A stretch of DNA of 39,714 nt from Parabacteroides sp. (GTDB lineage Bacteria; Bacteroidota; Bacteroidia; Bacteroidales; Tannerellaceae): the NCBI GenBank assembly GCA_017481945.1, contig JAFUOJ010000004.1, positions 1 to 39,714 on the forward strand, in the 5' to 3' direction. This document shows, in pieces, positions 16,920 through 26,135 of this stretch. The notes beneath the pieces are model-generated. The model was not told the origin of the DNA and did not search any database. It worked only from the letters and a program-made list of their open reading frames with translations. The position numbers and the translations under genes were made by a program. Position 1 is the stretch's first letter; every line of letters begins with the position of its first letter.

Positions 16920-19745
16920 TTAGAATCTGCCTCCCGGAGGTGGTCCCATTGGACCTCCATGTCCTCCTCCCGGTCCTCTTCTACCTCCCGGTCCTCGTAC
17001 ATCATTCATACTTGCGCCTCCTTTGAAGATACTAAAGCGATAGATGAAATGTACCATGAAGTAGCTACCCAGGGTATTATATTCACTATCTTGGGTGTAA
17101 CTTGCTGTTACGCTACGGGAGATGTTACTACGCTGTTTTAGAATATCATAGATCTTAAATCGAAGTGTTGCTTGGTTCCCTTTTAAGAATGATTTGGAAG
17201 CAGAAGCATTCCATAAAACTTCATTTTGTTTAAATCCATCTGAATAACCGGAGTTTGTAGACCAATTGATATCACTTTCGATTTTAAATTCTAAAGGTAA
17301 ATAAATGGTTGTTGTTCCTCCTACACCATAGTTGAACGCATTTAGTTCACTCTGTCCTTGAAGTGAGTTCTGAGTCCCATTGTATCGAATATTACCATTT
17401 AATCCTAAGTCCAAATAGTCTGAACGGAAATCAATACCTGCTCGTTCCATTAATACTAAGTTTTTATTTGTATTCTTCTCGTCATTAATAAAACCATTGG
17501 TATTTGCGAAAGATCCCATAGTCATAGAATTTATGGAGAATCTTTTGTTTTTCAACGGAGTGTTAAATATAAGACGGATGTTACCATTATAGTTCCCGTT
17601 CACATTATCATAAGTAGTCATTTTTTTACCGGTGTTTCCTACATAAACCGATTTATTGACAATAGCGTTGATAATGTAATTAAGGTTTGTTATAACCATA
17701 AATGCAGTCTGTTTTTCAGGAACAAACTTCTGGAAATGAATCATCATGTTATTTGTATAAGTCGGTTTCAAATCCGGGTTACCTGTTGTCGTGTTCAATG
17801 GATTCGATATATCAGCTACCGGTTGTAATTGCGTCATGGTCGGCTGTGTTGTACGGCCTCGATAGTTGATTCGTAAATTTGTACGTTTATTGTATTTGTA
17901 GTTGAATCGAATCATTGGAGATAAGTTAACTACATTTCGAGATAACTTGGAAAGTGTAGTATCTCCGACAAAGTTCTCACTGGTACTATGGGAGGGATCG
18001 ACAGTCAAACCGATTGTATAGTCATACTTTTCCCGAATAGACTTAAACGCAAGACTAACCTGTTGGTTAATAAAGTTATTACGATAACTTTTACTATAAG
18101 CGGTATCTAATACGTTATATTCTTCGCTGTTGCTTCCTCTTGTGTAAGAATTCTTTAAAGATTCTTGCTTGTTCTGTCGGAGACTGTATGTCGCTTGAAT
18201 GAAATTGTTATGTCCTATAGGTTCTACCCATGATAAATAAACTCGATAATTAAAACCTTTGTTGTCATAACGGAAACGCTGGTCTACTAATTCATTCTCT
18301 TGTCCGGCTGCTAATAACATATATTCTGTATTGGAATAATTGATTCCCTTGTTGTAAGAATCGCTTAATCCTCCGGTTAAAGATCCGCTTAATACACGTC
18401 CTTCACTATTTAGTTTCCGACTGAACTCTAAACGAGCGTTGATATTATAACCTTCCCCATCTGAGAGATAGTTTGATTCACCGACGTTGACAGTGTCTTT
18501 TTCTTCATTTAAAGTGTTGAAGAAACTACCTTCTCGACTATGACTGTTACTGTAACTGAAGCTTGGTCGGAAAATGATTTGCGTTAATGAATCGGGTTTC
18601 CATTCCATACGAATGTCCGCAGCAACATTATCACTTTTGGTGTTACTATTATTATTTTCATTGTAGTAGGAAGTACTGTCTCCCGGTAAAATGTTTTGCC
18701 GATTACTTTTACTGATAGCTTCATTATCAGAATGAGAATAACGGACATTTCCTCCAACTGTCATTTTAGGGTTAAACTCTTTACTGAAATTTAAACCTAA
18801 GTTCCCAGAAGTAGTAATTCCGTTTCCTGCTCCGCCCCCTCTGCTTCGTGGACCTCCCATACCTTGGAACATAGTGGAAGCAAGATCGGAAAATCCCATG
18901 TTGTTGGTATTGTTAATACCTCCCATCAATGTCAATTGATTATTATTGATGAATCGGTTGACCATAAAATTCCCTTCGTATCGGTCTTCGCTACCATATC
19001 CGGCAAAAGCATTTCCAAACCACCCCTGTTTCATCCCAGGTTTGACTGTTAAGTTGATGACTGTCTCTTCTTCTCCATCGTCAAAACCGGTCATCTTGGC
19101 CATATCACTAAGTTTATCCAAAACTTGAACTTTGTCGATCATCTTTGAAGGTAAGTTTTTTGAAGCAACCTTAGGGTCATCTGAGAAGAATTCTTTCCCA
19201 TCGACTAAGATTTTCTTAATCTCTTTTCCGTTAACGGTTATTTTTCCCTCGCTATCAACTTCTACACCGGGCATCTTTTTTAATAAATCTTCTAACATTG
19301 ATCCCTCTGTTACTTTGTAAGAGTCTGCATTATAGATAATCGTGTCGTTATTTATGGATACCTCTGGCGCTTTCCCGATGACAACGGCTTCTCCTAACTG
19401 AATAGCACCGTCGGTTAATGCCAATTTACCTAATTTAATGGGATCTGTTTTTCCAGTGATACGGAGAGGTTGGAATAAGGGTTCAAATCCTACGTAAGAA
19501 ATATGTAATAGGTAATTCCCTCTTTTTATGTTTTTTAGGGTAAAGCGACCATTTCGCGCAGTCGCTACTCCACCAATCATTGCACTGTCTTTCTCTCCTA
19601 ATAAGCGAACTGTCGCTTGTTCAATGGGTTCGTTTGTCTCCTTCTCGATCACTGTTCCAGTGATGTCTACACCGCGTTGCTGGGCTAAAGTCGGTATAGT
19701 CAACATGATTAAAAAAAGAATTAAAAGATGTCTTTTTGATTTCAT
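16920..19745 (-). CDS. TonB-receptor-like outer-membrane beta-barrel protein
   Basis: This 941-aa outer-membrane protein has a signal peptide (1-21, ending LAQQ). A carboxypeptidase-regulatory-like beta-sandwich (about 25-110) and a plug-like domain (about 115-215) with KILVDGKEFFSDDPK follow, and then a large barrel of the OMP_b-brl_3 type to the end. It is not a SusC protein: there is no SusD partner and no long TonB box is seen. The last 35 residues are an unusual Gly/Pro-rich tail with GPGGRRGPGGGHGG, ending in Phe. The substrate is unknown. It lies 76 bases upstream of cls and is divergent from the heparinase-like gene. Confidence 0.85.
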   Translation of the reverse strand: MKSKRHLLILFLIMLTIPTLAQQRGVDITGTVIEKETNEPIEQATVRLLGEKDSAMIGGVATARNGRFTLKNIKRGNYLLHISYVGFEPLFQPLRITGKTDPIKLGKLALTDGAIQLGEAVVIGKAPEVSINNDTIIYNADSYKVTEGSMLEDLLKKMPGVEVDSEGKITVNGKEIKKILVDGKEFFSDDPKVASKNLPSKMIDKVQVLDKLSDMAKMTGFDDGEEETVINLTVKPGMKQGWFGNAFAGYGSEDRYEGNFMVNRFINNNQLTLMGGINNTNNMGFSDLASTMFQGMGGPRSRGGGAGNGITTSGNLGLNFSKEFNPKMTVGGNVRYSHSDNEAISKSNRQNILPGDSTSYYNENNNSNTKSDNVAADIRMEWKPDSLTQIIFRPSFSYSNSHSREGSFFNTLNEEKDTVNVGESNYLSDGEGYNINARLEFSRKLNSEGRVLSGSLTGGLSDSYNKGINYSNTEYMLLAAGQENELVDQRFRYDNKGFNYRVYLSWVEPIGHNNFIQATYSLRQNKQESLKNSYTRGSNSEEYNVLDTAYSKSYRNNFINQQVSLAFKSIREKYDYTIGLTVDPSHSTSENFVGDTTLSKLSRNVVNLSPMIRFNYKYNKRTNLRINYRGRTTQPTMTQLQPVADISNPLNTTTGNPDLKPTYTNNMMIHFQKFVPEKQTAFMVITNLNYIINAIVNKSVYVGNTGKKMTTYDNVNGNYNGNIRLIFNTPLKNKRFSINSMTMGSFANTNGFINDEKNTNKNLVLMERAGIDFRSDYLDLGLNGNIRYNGTQNSLQGQSELNAFNYGVGGTTTIYLPLEFKIESDINWSTNSGYSDGFKQNEVLWNASASKSFLKGNQATLRFKIYDILKQRSNISRSVTASYTQDSEYNTLGSYFMVHFIYRFSIFKGGASMNDVRGPGGRRGPGGGHGGPMGPPPGGRF

Positions 19746-19817
19746 AACTTTTATCTTATTTCGATAATGAATTTGAAAGGATAGACTTGAAAAGTTAGAA
19801 AAAGTTTAATAGAAGAG

Positions 19818-19847
19818 GTTGATTTTGCTATTATTTAAATAGCTTTG
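19818..19847 (+). promoter_or_regulatory. Promoter of the heparinase-like gene
   Basis: TAGCTTTG (19840-19847) is an exact -7 box, and GTTG at 19818-19821 is a partial -33 element with an 18-base spacer, slightly shorter than usual. The ATG at 19878 follows 30 bases later. Confidence 0.5.
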
Positions 19848-19877
19848 TGAGAAAATAAATTTAAAAATAGGAAAAGC

Positions 19878-21734
19878 ATGAAAACACGTATTATTTTTAT
19901 TCTATGGATTCTTTGTTGTTTTTATAGTTCTTCTTTTGCTCAAAAAGATTATTTAAACACTTTAACTCCTCCGGAACATCCTCGTATATTATTACAAAAA
20001 GGAGAAGAAAAAGCATTAAAGAAGAAGATACAGAAAGATGCTGTATGGAAAGATTTACATTTATCGCTTTTAAAGGAAGCGGAAGAAATGATAAAGTTGC
20101 CTGTGAATGAACGGATAAAAACAGGCATGCGTCTGTTAGGGGTTTCTCGGGAAAATTTACGTCGTATTTTTATATTGAGTTATGCCTATCGTATGAGTGG
20201 CAGGACCGATTTCTTAAAACGGGCAGAGGCTGAAATGTTGAAAGCGGCCTCTTTCTCTGATTGGAACCCTTCTCATTTTTTAGATGTCGGTGAAATGACT
20301 ATGGCATTAGCAATTGGATATGATTGGCTGTATGAAAAATTACCGAAGCAAACAAAGGAGATTGTAGAAAAAGCAATTATAGAAAAAGGACTACTTCCTT
20401 CTTATGATAAACGTTACAATTGGTTTTTACGTGCGGTCCATAACTGGAATCAGGTTTGTAATGCTGGTATGACATTTGGAGCTTTAGCGATATGGGATAA
20501 AGAGACTGATTTAGCTCGGAAGACAATCAATAGAGCAATAGAAACAATAAAAATTCCAATGGAACATTATGCCCCTGAGGGAGCGTATCCCGAAGGTATT
20601 AGTTATTGGGATTACGGTACCTCTTTTAATGCGTTATTTCTAAGTGCTGTTGAAAAAGCGTTTGGAACAGATTTTGAGTTAGGGCAAATGCCAGGCTTCT
20701 TAAAAACGGGTGAATATGTATTGCACATGGTATCTCCCAGTTTAAGAAACTTTGCTTATTCCGATAATAGCCAAAAAGCGGCGATGTCTCCAGCGATATT
20801 TTGGTTCTATGATAAAACGAAAGATGCTTCTATCTTATATAATCAGGCTCGTCTGTATCAGAGAGATGGAAAGGAACGTATTTTGAAAGATCGCTTAGCA
20901 CCTGCGATGTTGATATGGGGAGCGTCAGCCTCTTTATCTAAAATACAAGAACCGGATCAATTGGTTTGGAAAGCGCAAGGGGATAACCCGGTCTGCCTTA
21001 TGCGTTCTTCCTGGAGCGATACATCGGGTGTTTATGTAGGAGTAAAGTTAGGTTCTCCTTCTGTGAATCATGGACACATGGATATTGGTAGTTTTGTTTT
21101 TGAGGCGAATGGTGTTTTATGGGGAATGGATATGGGCGGTGAGAATTATAACCAGTTGGAAACAAAAGGGGTTGATTTATGGAATCGGAAGTCTGGTTCT
21201 CAACGTTGGGATGTGTATCGTTATAATAATAGAACTCATAATACACTATCTTTTAATCGAAAATATCAATATGTAGATGGTAAAGCTCAGATTGATAAAT
21301 ATTCGGAACTGGCTGAACACATGTATGTCGTATCCGATTTAACTTCGGTGTATGAAGGGCAAGTGAAGAATGTAAAACGAGCTGTTTCTTTAGTGGATAA
21401 AAAGTATGTGGTAGTGGAGGATCTTATTGAAACAAATGAACATTTTACAATGATGACATGGACAATGGTTACTTCTGCAACAGCTAAAATACTATCGGAA
21501 AATGTTATGTTGCTGGAACAGGACGGGAAAAAACTTTATATACGGGTGGAAGGTCCTGAAAATATTCGATGGCGTATAGTACCGGCTGAACCTGATTTTT
21601 CATATAATTCTCCTAATCCGGGTGTCTCTCTCATTGGTTTTGATGTTGATTTAGAGCTATCCCGTAAGCAAAAAGTAAAGGTGTATTTATTGCCGGAGGA
21701 AAATAGAGAGATTCAATATACCTCTTTGCTATAG
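19878..21734 (+). CDS. Heparinase II/III family polysaccharide lyase-like protein
   Basis: This 618-aa exported protein has a signal peptide (1-21, ending SFAQK). The N-terminal (alpha/alpha) toroid spans about 40-340 and includes HNWNQ (188-192) and EGISYWDYGTSF. The C-terminal beta-sandwich carries NHGHMDIGSFVFEANG (from 397), whose Asn/His positions match the family's substrate-binding face. Members cleave uronic-acid glycans such as heparin, alginate or related polymers by beta-elimination. The particular substrate cannot be read here, and no SusCD transporter accompanies it. It is followed after 148 bases by a DUF4890 gene. Confidence 0.85.
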   Translation: MKTRIIFILWILCCFYSSSFAQKDYLNTLTPPEHPRILLQKGEEKALKKKIQKDAVWKDLHLSLLKEAEEMIKLPVNERIKTGMRLLGVSRENLRRIFILSYAYRMSGRTDFLKRAEAEMLKAASFSDWNPSHFLDVGEMTMALAIGYDWLYEKLPKQTKEIVEKAIIEKGLLPSYDKRYNWFLRAVHNWNQVCNAGMTFGALAIWDKETDLARKTINRAIETIKIPMEHYAPEGAYPEGISYWDYGTSFNALFLSAVEKAFGTDFELGQMPGFLKTGEYVLHMVSPSLRNFAYSDNSQKAAMSPAIFWFYDKTKDASILYNQARLYQRDGKERILKDRLAPAMLIWGASASLSKIQEPDQLVWKAQGDNPVCLMRSSWSDTSGVYVGVKLGSPSVNHGHMDIGSFVFEANGVLWGMDMGGENYNQLETKGVDLWNRKSGSQRWDVYRYNNRTHNTLSFNRKYQYVDGKAQIDKYSELAEHMYVVSDLTSVYEGQVKNVKRAVSLVDKKYVVVEDLIETNEHFTMMTWTMVTSATAKILSENVMLLEQDGKKLYIRVEGPENIRWRIVPAEPDFSYNSPNPGVSLIGFDVDLELSRKQKVKVYLLPEENREIQYTSLL

Positions 21735-21882
21735 GACTATAAAAGAGTTTTATACTTTGTGTTTGGATGTTAAATAGGAGGTTAATTTGAAAGTTGAATT
21801 AAACTTTAAGGCTACTCTCTTGTCTCTAACTCAGAAGCGCTTCAATACAATTAAGGTTTAATTAAAAGTAAGTATTTAGTTT

Positions 21883-22254
21883 ATGAAGAAGGTAATTGGA
21901 TTGTGTTTGGTTGTTTTGATGAGTTCGGTATCTGTTTTTGCTCAAGAGGGTAAACGTGGTGACAAGAAAGGGGGCGATCCGACGCAACGAATGGAGAAAA
22001 TGATTAAGGATCTGGATCTGAACGAGCAACAGGCTGCAGATTTTCGAAAAATAGAGGCGGAATACAGAGAAAAGATGAAAGCTGAACGAGAACAGGCAAA
22101 GTCAGATCGAGAAAATATGCGTGAGAAAATGCAAACGATGAAGGAAAATCGAAATGCTGAAATAAAGAAAATATTAACGGAAGAACAGTATACGAAATTC
22201 CTTGAAAAGCAAAATTCTCAGTCACCTCGTAAAGGAGATAACCGAAGAAAATAA
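21883..22254 (+). CDS. DUF4890 / Spy-CpxP-like periplasmic protein
   Basis: A 123-aa periplasmic protein with a signal peptide (1-20, ending VFAQ). The rest is a highly charged helix rich in Glu, Lys, Arg and Met, with two LTxxQ-like motifs: LDLNEQQAADF and LTEEQYTKF. The layout matches DUF4890 and the Spy/CpxP group of periplasmic chaperone or stress proteins. The role in this organism is unknown. It ends with a strong terminator. Confidence 0.8.
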   Translation: MKKVIGLCLVVLMSSVSVFAQEGKRGDKKGGDPTQRMEKMIKDLDLNEQQAADFRKIEAEYREKMKAEREQAKSDRENMREKMQTMKENRNAEIKKILTEEQYTKFLEKQNSQSPRKGDNRRK

Positions 22255-22260
22255 GTTGAA

Positions 22261-22307
22261 TAACTCCCGTTTCCTACAAAATGAATGGAAACGGGAGTTA
22301 TTTTTTG
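22261..22307 (+). terminator. Rho-independent terminator
   Basis: TAACTCCCGTTTCC (22261-22274) pairs exactly with GGAAACGGGAGTTA (22287-22300), followed by six T. It lies directly after the DUF4890 stop. Confidence 0.92.
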
Positions 22308-22338
22308 TCTGGAAAACAATTTTAAAAGGGAGAGTTCT

Positions 22339-22346
22339 TATATTTG
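22339..22346 (+). promoter_or_regulatory. -7 box TATATTTG
   Basis: An exact TAnnTTTG match 32 bases before the GH43 ATG at 22379. It lies just after the terminator of the preceding gene, so GH43 is probably its own unit. Confidence 0.5.
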
Positions 22347-22378
22347 CTATGGAATGAATCACAATAAAAGAAAAAGCT

Positions 22379-23938
22379 ATGATAAGAAAATCAATACTGT
22401 CGTTTGTTTGCCTATTAATTGGCATGCAGCTTTGGGCACAAAATCCGATATTACCACCTACTGCATTTATTCCTGATGGCGAACCTCATATTTTTGAGTT
22501 GAATGGAGAGAAACGGCTCTTCCTATATGGATCGAGAGATCAGTTTGTTACTTCATATTGCGGAGAGGGACATGATGTTTGGTCTGCCCCTTTAGATGAT
22601 TTGACCAATTGGACTTGTCACGGAGAAATATTCCATATCAGACAAGTACAAGCCATTGGTTATGGAAAAGTGAAAGGGCAACATTTTGGAGCACCGGATT
22701 GTGTGTATAACCCCGTTACTCGTAAATATTATCTATATACTTTTTTAGGAGCTTCCTATAAAATGGATGGAACGGAGGGCCCTTTATTGGGGACTTCAGG
22801 AGCCGTCTCTGGATATGGAGAGAATGGACCGAAATGTGTTATGGCTGTTAGTGATTCTCCGATAGGCCCTTTTAAGGATCTGGTGATGTGTGATTGGCCT
22901 CCGATCAATGATAAAGGAACATTCGATCCATCTGTATTAGTCTATAACCAACCCGATGGTTCGGTAAGGGTATATGCCTATTGGGGGATGGTGAAAGGAG
23001 ATTCATGGGCTGAGTTGGATCCGGAAGATATGCATACCATCATTGATGGCAAGACTCGGAAGCCGGATCGTAGAGCCTGCTATCGGACATTAAATAATCC
23101 GGTCCTAAATAATCATTCGGCTCTGTTTGAAGCCTCTTCCATAAAACAGGTGGCTGAGGACAAATTTGTTTTTATCTATTCTGCACTTGAACGTATCAGT
23201 GCGTTGAGCTATTGTTATAGTAATAGTCCGGAAGGACCTTGGACTTATGGAGGTGTTATAATCAATAATGGAGATGGCTGGAAAGGGGGAAATAATCATG
23301 GAAGCATTGTACAAGTGAACGGACAATGGTATGTTTGTTACCATCGTAAGACAACGAATGATTATAATCGTCAAGCCATGATGGAACCGATTGATTTGAA
23401 AATAGAAGGGGATAAGGTTATCATTCCACAGGTGGAAATGACGTCACAAGGGGTATGCACAAATGGATTAAATGCGTTTGATAAAATCAATATGTATAGG
23501 GCCTGTTATACAAATGGTTCTTACATTGATGGAGCACAACGAAATGAAGACGGATTAAATCCGATGGTAAATTTGAAGAATGGAAATGTTGTCGGTTTTA
23601 AATATCTGAATTTTGGGGATGAGGCTAAAATAAAAAAAATAAAACTACGCTTGAATATAGAAGTATTACAGGATGTGGAAGTAACGGTACAAGTAGCATT
23701 ACCTCAGGAAGCCAATCTGATGGAAAAGAGAGTTGATGTAGCTTCTTTTCAGTTAAAAGCGAATCAGAATAAGAAAGGAAAGTATCAGGAAGTATTAATT
23801 CCAATAAAGAACTTGTCGAAGAATAAATCACTGAATGCAATAGGAGGATTAGTCGGTAAAAAAGCTCTCTTTTTTACATTTAAAGGGAAAATAGGAGAGG
23901 AGCTGTGTCGAATAAAAGAATATACCTTAGAAAAGTAA
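22379..23938 (+). CDS. GH43 family glycoside hydrolase
   Basis: A 519-aa exported enzyme with a signal peptide (1-20, ending LWAQ). The five-bladed propeller has the three GH43 acidic residues in the usual order: D33 in IPDGEPHIF (general base), D183 in FDPSVLV (pKa modulator) and E251 in SALFEASS (general acid). The C-terminal part from about residue 370, with NGSYIDGAQRN and a set of beta strands, resembles a CBM6-like sugar-binding module. GH43 enzymes remove arabinose or xylose, or cut arabinan and galactan; the substrate here is not determined. The gene ends before a bidirectional terminator. Confidence 0.9.
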   Translation: MIRKSILSFVCLLIGMQLWAQNPILPPTAFIPDGEPHIFELNGEKRLFLYGSRDQFVTSYCGEGHDVWSAPLDDLTNWTCHGEIFHIRQVQAIGYGKVKGQHFGAPDCVYNPVTRKYYLYTFLGASYKMDGTEGPLLGTSGAVSGYGENGPKCVMAVSDSPIGPFKDLVMCDWPPINDKGTFDPSVLVYNQPDGSVRVYAYWGMVKGDSWAELDPEDMHTIIDGKTRKPDRRACYRTLNNPVLNNHSALFEASSIKQVAEDKFVFIYSALERISALSYCYSNSPEGPWTYGGVIINNGDGWKGGNNHGSIVQVNGQWYVCYHRKTTNDYNRQAMMEPIDLKIEGDKVIIPQVEMTSQGVCTNGLNAFDKINMYRACYTNGSYIDGAQRNEDGLNPMVNLKNGNVVGFKYLNFGDEAKIKKIKLRLNIEVLQDVEVTVQVALPQEANLMEKRVDVASFQLKANQNKKGKYQEVLIPIKNLSKNKSLNAIGGLVGKKALFFTFKGKIGEELCRIKEYTLEK

Positions 23939-23953
23939 AATATATTTTCAAAA

Positions 23954-23997
23954 ACCAAGGGTAATCCCACCCATTGCGAGTAAGGATTGCCCTTGGT
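23954..23997. terminator. Bidirectional terminator between GH43 and the HU-like gene
   Basis: CCAAGGGTAATCC (23955-23967) pairs with GGATTGCCCTTGG (23984-23996), with one wobble. On the minus strand the stem is followed by TTTTTG, so it best terminates the HU-like gene. Confidence 0.8.
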
Positions 23998-24038
23998 AAT
24001 GAAACAGTGACTTGCTTCGTCCCTCTTCTTTTTAGAGT

Positions 24039-24488
24039 TTAAAGTTCTTCGGGTTCCTCATTTTCATCAGAAGAATCGACATCTGTCGAACTGTTGTTTA
24101 CGGTGAAACGTTCGAAATTCGTATTCCCTTTCATCGCACGTAACGCCTTTCCCGGATGGAATCGAACACGGGGTTCTCGAATCAAATCCGTACTGAAATC
24201 TTCCACTGTGGCAACTCCGGTAGAACCCATATTTAACCGGAAGTTACCCAGCTCGCCCACTTGGACTCGACGGCCGTTGCGTAAGTGACGTACCAATACC
24301 ACATTGAAACGATCCAATATGGCCTTTACTCCGGCACTACCGGCGACAGTACTGTCTGCCACCTCTTCTACAAACTCATCGAACGTCACTAAGTCTCCGC
24401 TGACCATCTGTGCATAGATCTTTGTCGGAATCTGTTCCTGATCACTACCTAAGTTCCTTTTCTGAACTAATTTGTACTTAATTGACAT
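24039..24488 (-). CDS. HU-like DNA-binding protein
   Basis: A 149-aa Bacteroidales HU-related protein. The fold is visible as an N-terminal helical part, then the beta arm region with LRNGRRVQVGELGNFRL and a FHPGKALRAM segment, the usual place of the DNA-binding arm. The acidic C-terminal tail after about 125 is rich in Asp, Glu and Ser. It begins MSIKYKLVQKRN, as in many family members. Such proteins coat and bend DNA, but individual roles are unknown. A -7 box lies 47 bases upstream and a terminator follows. Confidence 0.88.
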   Translation of the reverse strand: MSIKYKLVQKRNLGSDQEQIPTKIYAQMVSGDLVTFDEFVEEVADSTVAGSAGVKAILDRFNVVLVRHLRNGRRVQVGELGNFRLNMGSTGVATVEDFSTDLIREPRVRFHPGKALRAMKGNTNFERFTVNNSSTDVDSSDENEEPEEL

Positions 24489-24534
24489 AACTTCTAAAGT
24501 TTAAGTTGTAATACATTATTTATTAATCACGGAA

Positions 24535-24542
24535 CAAAAGTA
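24535..24542 (-). promoter_or_regulatory. -7 box TACTTTTG of the HU-like gene
   Basis: An exact TAnnTTTG match on the minus strand. A TTTG at 24563-24560 on the same strand lies 17 bases upstream, near the preferred -33 spacing. Confidence 0.5.
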
Positions 24543-24631
24543 GAACAGTCCCCAATCTTCAAAAAGCACTCAAAGGGGGGAGTATTACCTATATAAATTC
24601 TCATCCTGTTGATAATCAATGTAGAATCAAT

Positions 24632-25102
24632 TTAATCCAGCACCATATCACTCCTTTTCTCTAATAGCTCGGCAAAATCGAAAGAATCCATTCGGGCATA
24701 CCTGATTTTGTCTGCTAAATACCTGACACGCAGATTTATATTACAAATCAATAACAGAGAAAAAGAAAGTTCCGTATAAGAAGTTTTAGGATTTTTACAG
24801 GGAGCCATCCATAAATTAAGAACTTTCAGTAACAATTCCGGGTCATCCGGTTCTAACAGGAGTTCACCTAATACCGTCTCCTGACGTACATAGTCCACAA
24901 ACAGTTGCCGTTCACTCTTAATCAAGCGAATCAAAAATAACCGATAGGCGGTTGTCAATCCGGACCAGTCAGAGAAAGCCACTCCAAACGTCCGGTTACG
25001 AAAAATGCCCCTTTCTGCAAGAGGCATTTCCTTTAAGTACAAATTAAACTTGCAAACGGACGGTTTTGCACCCTTAAAGAGTGCGATTAATTGATTTTTC
25101 AT
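24632..25102 (-). CDS. Hypothetical protein
   Basis: A 156-aa protein of mixed hydrophobic and charged helices with no signal peptide; it is probably cytoplasmic. I recognise no domain. The N-terminus reads MKNQLIALFKGAKPS, and Cys residues occur at scattered positions without a CxxC pair. It sits between the exporter adaptor at the right and the HU-like gene at the left, 79 bases after the adaptor, so it could be the last gene of the peptide locus or belong to neither. A hairpin covers the leader just before its start. Confidence 0.6.
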   Translation of the reverse strand: MKNQLIALFKGAKPSVCKFNLYLKEMPLAERGIFRNRTFGVAFSDWSGLTTAYRLFLIRLIKSERQLFVDYVRQETVLGELLLEPDDPELLLKVLNLWMAPCKNPKTSYTELSFSLLLICNINLRVRYLADKIRYARMDSFDFAELLEKRSDMVLD

Positions 25103-25106
25103 TTAC

Positions 25107-25146
25107 CTTTTCGGAGGGGGAAAGTTGATCCCTCACGCCCGAAAAG
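25107..25146 (-). promoter_or_regulatory. Leader hairpin before the 156-aa gene
   Basis: CTTTTCGG (25107-25114) pairs exactly with CCGAAAAG (25139-25146), with further AGGG/CCCT pairing inside. The stem ends only four bases before the ATG at 25102 on the minus strand. There is no T-tract; a role in translation control or mRNA end formation is a guess. Confidence 0.35.
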
Positions 25147-25181
25147 CCACTGTTTAGACCAGGAATCTCTGTGTTGCGCTG

Positions 25182-26129
25182 TTAAAATCCTTCTCCCAGT
25201 ATCTTTCTCAGTGGTTGGAAGAGACGCTCTATCAAACGCAATTCTTCAGTTACGATTTCAGCCGTAGCCTTCATTTCCTGCATAGCCGGAAGACAGATTC
25301 CGTAATTGGTGGTCAGTCCGTTCGGGAAGACAATCTCCACCAAATAATTGCCTTCCAATGGAACTAACGAAACTGACGATACCCGTCCCTCGATAATTCC
25401 AAATTCCTGATCCGGATAATTACTAAACCGAACGATTACCCGTTGTCCTTTTCTTACTTTTCCTGAACGGGCTACCGGTAGCTGAGCGCGACCTATCCAT
25501 TCCCCCGGCTCTTCCGGTACGATTCGGGCAAATAATTCACCGGCTGTTACATATAAATTCGGATACCCCTGGCGCAGCAACTGTACCCGTCCGGCTACCG
25601 GGGCTTCCACACAATAACTCATTTCCCATTCCCTGACTGCGGCCAACAGCTGTCCGACTGCAGCCCGATAATCTCGCTCTGCCGGATCTTTGGTTGCCAA
25701 TGCCGTATAAGCCGATTGAATATGACCCAGTCGCCACACATCTTGTAGTAAATAAAAAGGTAATTGCTCCGGCTCTTTCTCCAGTCGAATTAATAATTTC
25801 TTTAAACGAAACACATCTTCCGTCTCTGCTGCATTCTCTATTACGGCCAACGGACCTCTTTCACCGACCTGTTGTCCGTCAGTAACAAACAAATGACTTA
25901 TTCGTCCGGAGGAACGTGCTACCACCTCTACCACCGGATTCCGACTGCTAAGCGTCATCTCAGCCTCTATTGCGTCCGGAAACCGAAAAAAATAGCTGCC
26001 GATAAATAATGTGAATACGATGAGAAACAGAATCGTAATTCCCCAGCGTACAATCCATGAAGGCACAGCTCCCATGATCTCCTGTACCTCTTCGCTTCTG
26101 AGTTCTATTTCTTTCTCCTTTTTCGCCAT
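25182..26129 (-). CDS. HlyD-type secretion adaptor
   Basis: This 315-aa inner-membrane adaptor links an ABC exporter to the outer membrane. The single transmembrane helix is at about 29-48, preceded by a charged cytoplasmic stretch. The biotinyl-lipoyl-like halves are recognisable as VEVVARSSGRISHLFVTDGQ and EAPVAGRVQLL. Between them is a short helical hairpin; the beta-barrel part follows, to about residue 275. The protein is shorter than classical HlyD because the hairpin is short. It starts six bases after the stop of the C39 exporter gene, so the two form one machine. The local base composition is near 50% GC (60 of 120 bases counted at 25441-25560). Confidence 0.9.
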   Translation of the reverse strand: MAKKEKEIELRSEEVQEIMGAVPSWIVRWGITILFLIVFTLFIGSYFFRFPDAIEAEMTLSSRNPVVEVVARSSGRISHLFVTDGQQVGERGPLAVIENAAETEDVFRLKKLLIRLEKEPEQLPFYLLQDVWRLGHIQSAYTALATKDPAERDYRAAVGQLLAAVREWEMSYCVEAPVAGRVQLLRQGYPNLYVTAGELFARIVPEEPGEWIGRAQLPVARSGKVRKGQRVIVRFSNYPDQEFGIIEGRVSSVSLVPLEGNYLVEIVFPNGLTTNYGICLPAMQEMKATAEIVTEELRLIERLFQPLRKILGEGF

Positions 26130-26135
26130 CTCTTT

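Noticed and set aside
16920-19745. SusC-type TonB receptor with SusD partner
   Set aside because: No SusD gene lies beside it and the domain layout is that of the outer-membrane beta-barrel family with a short plug.
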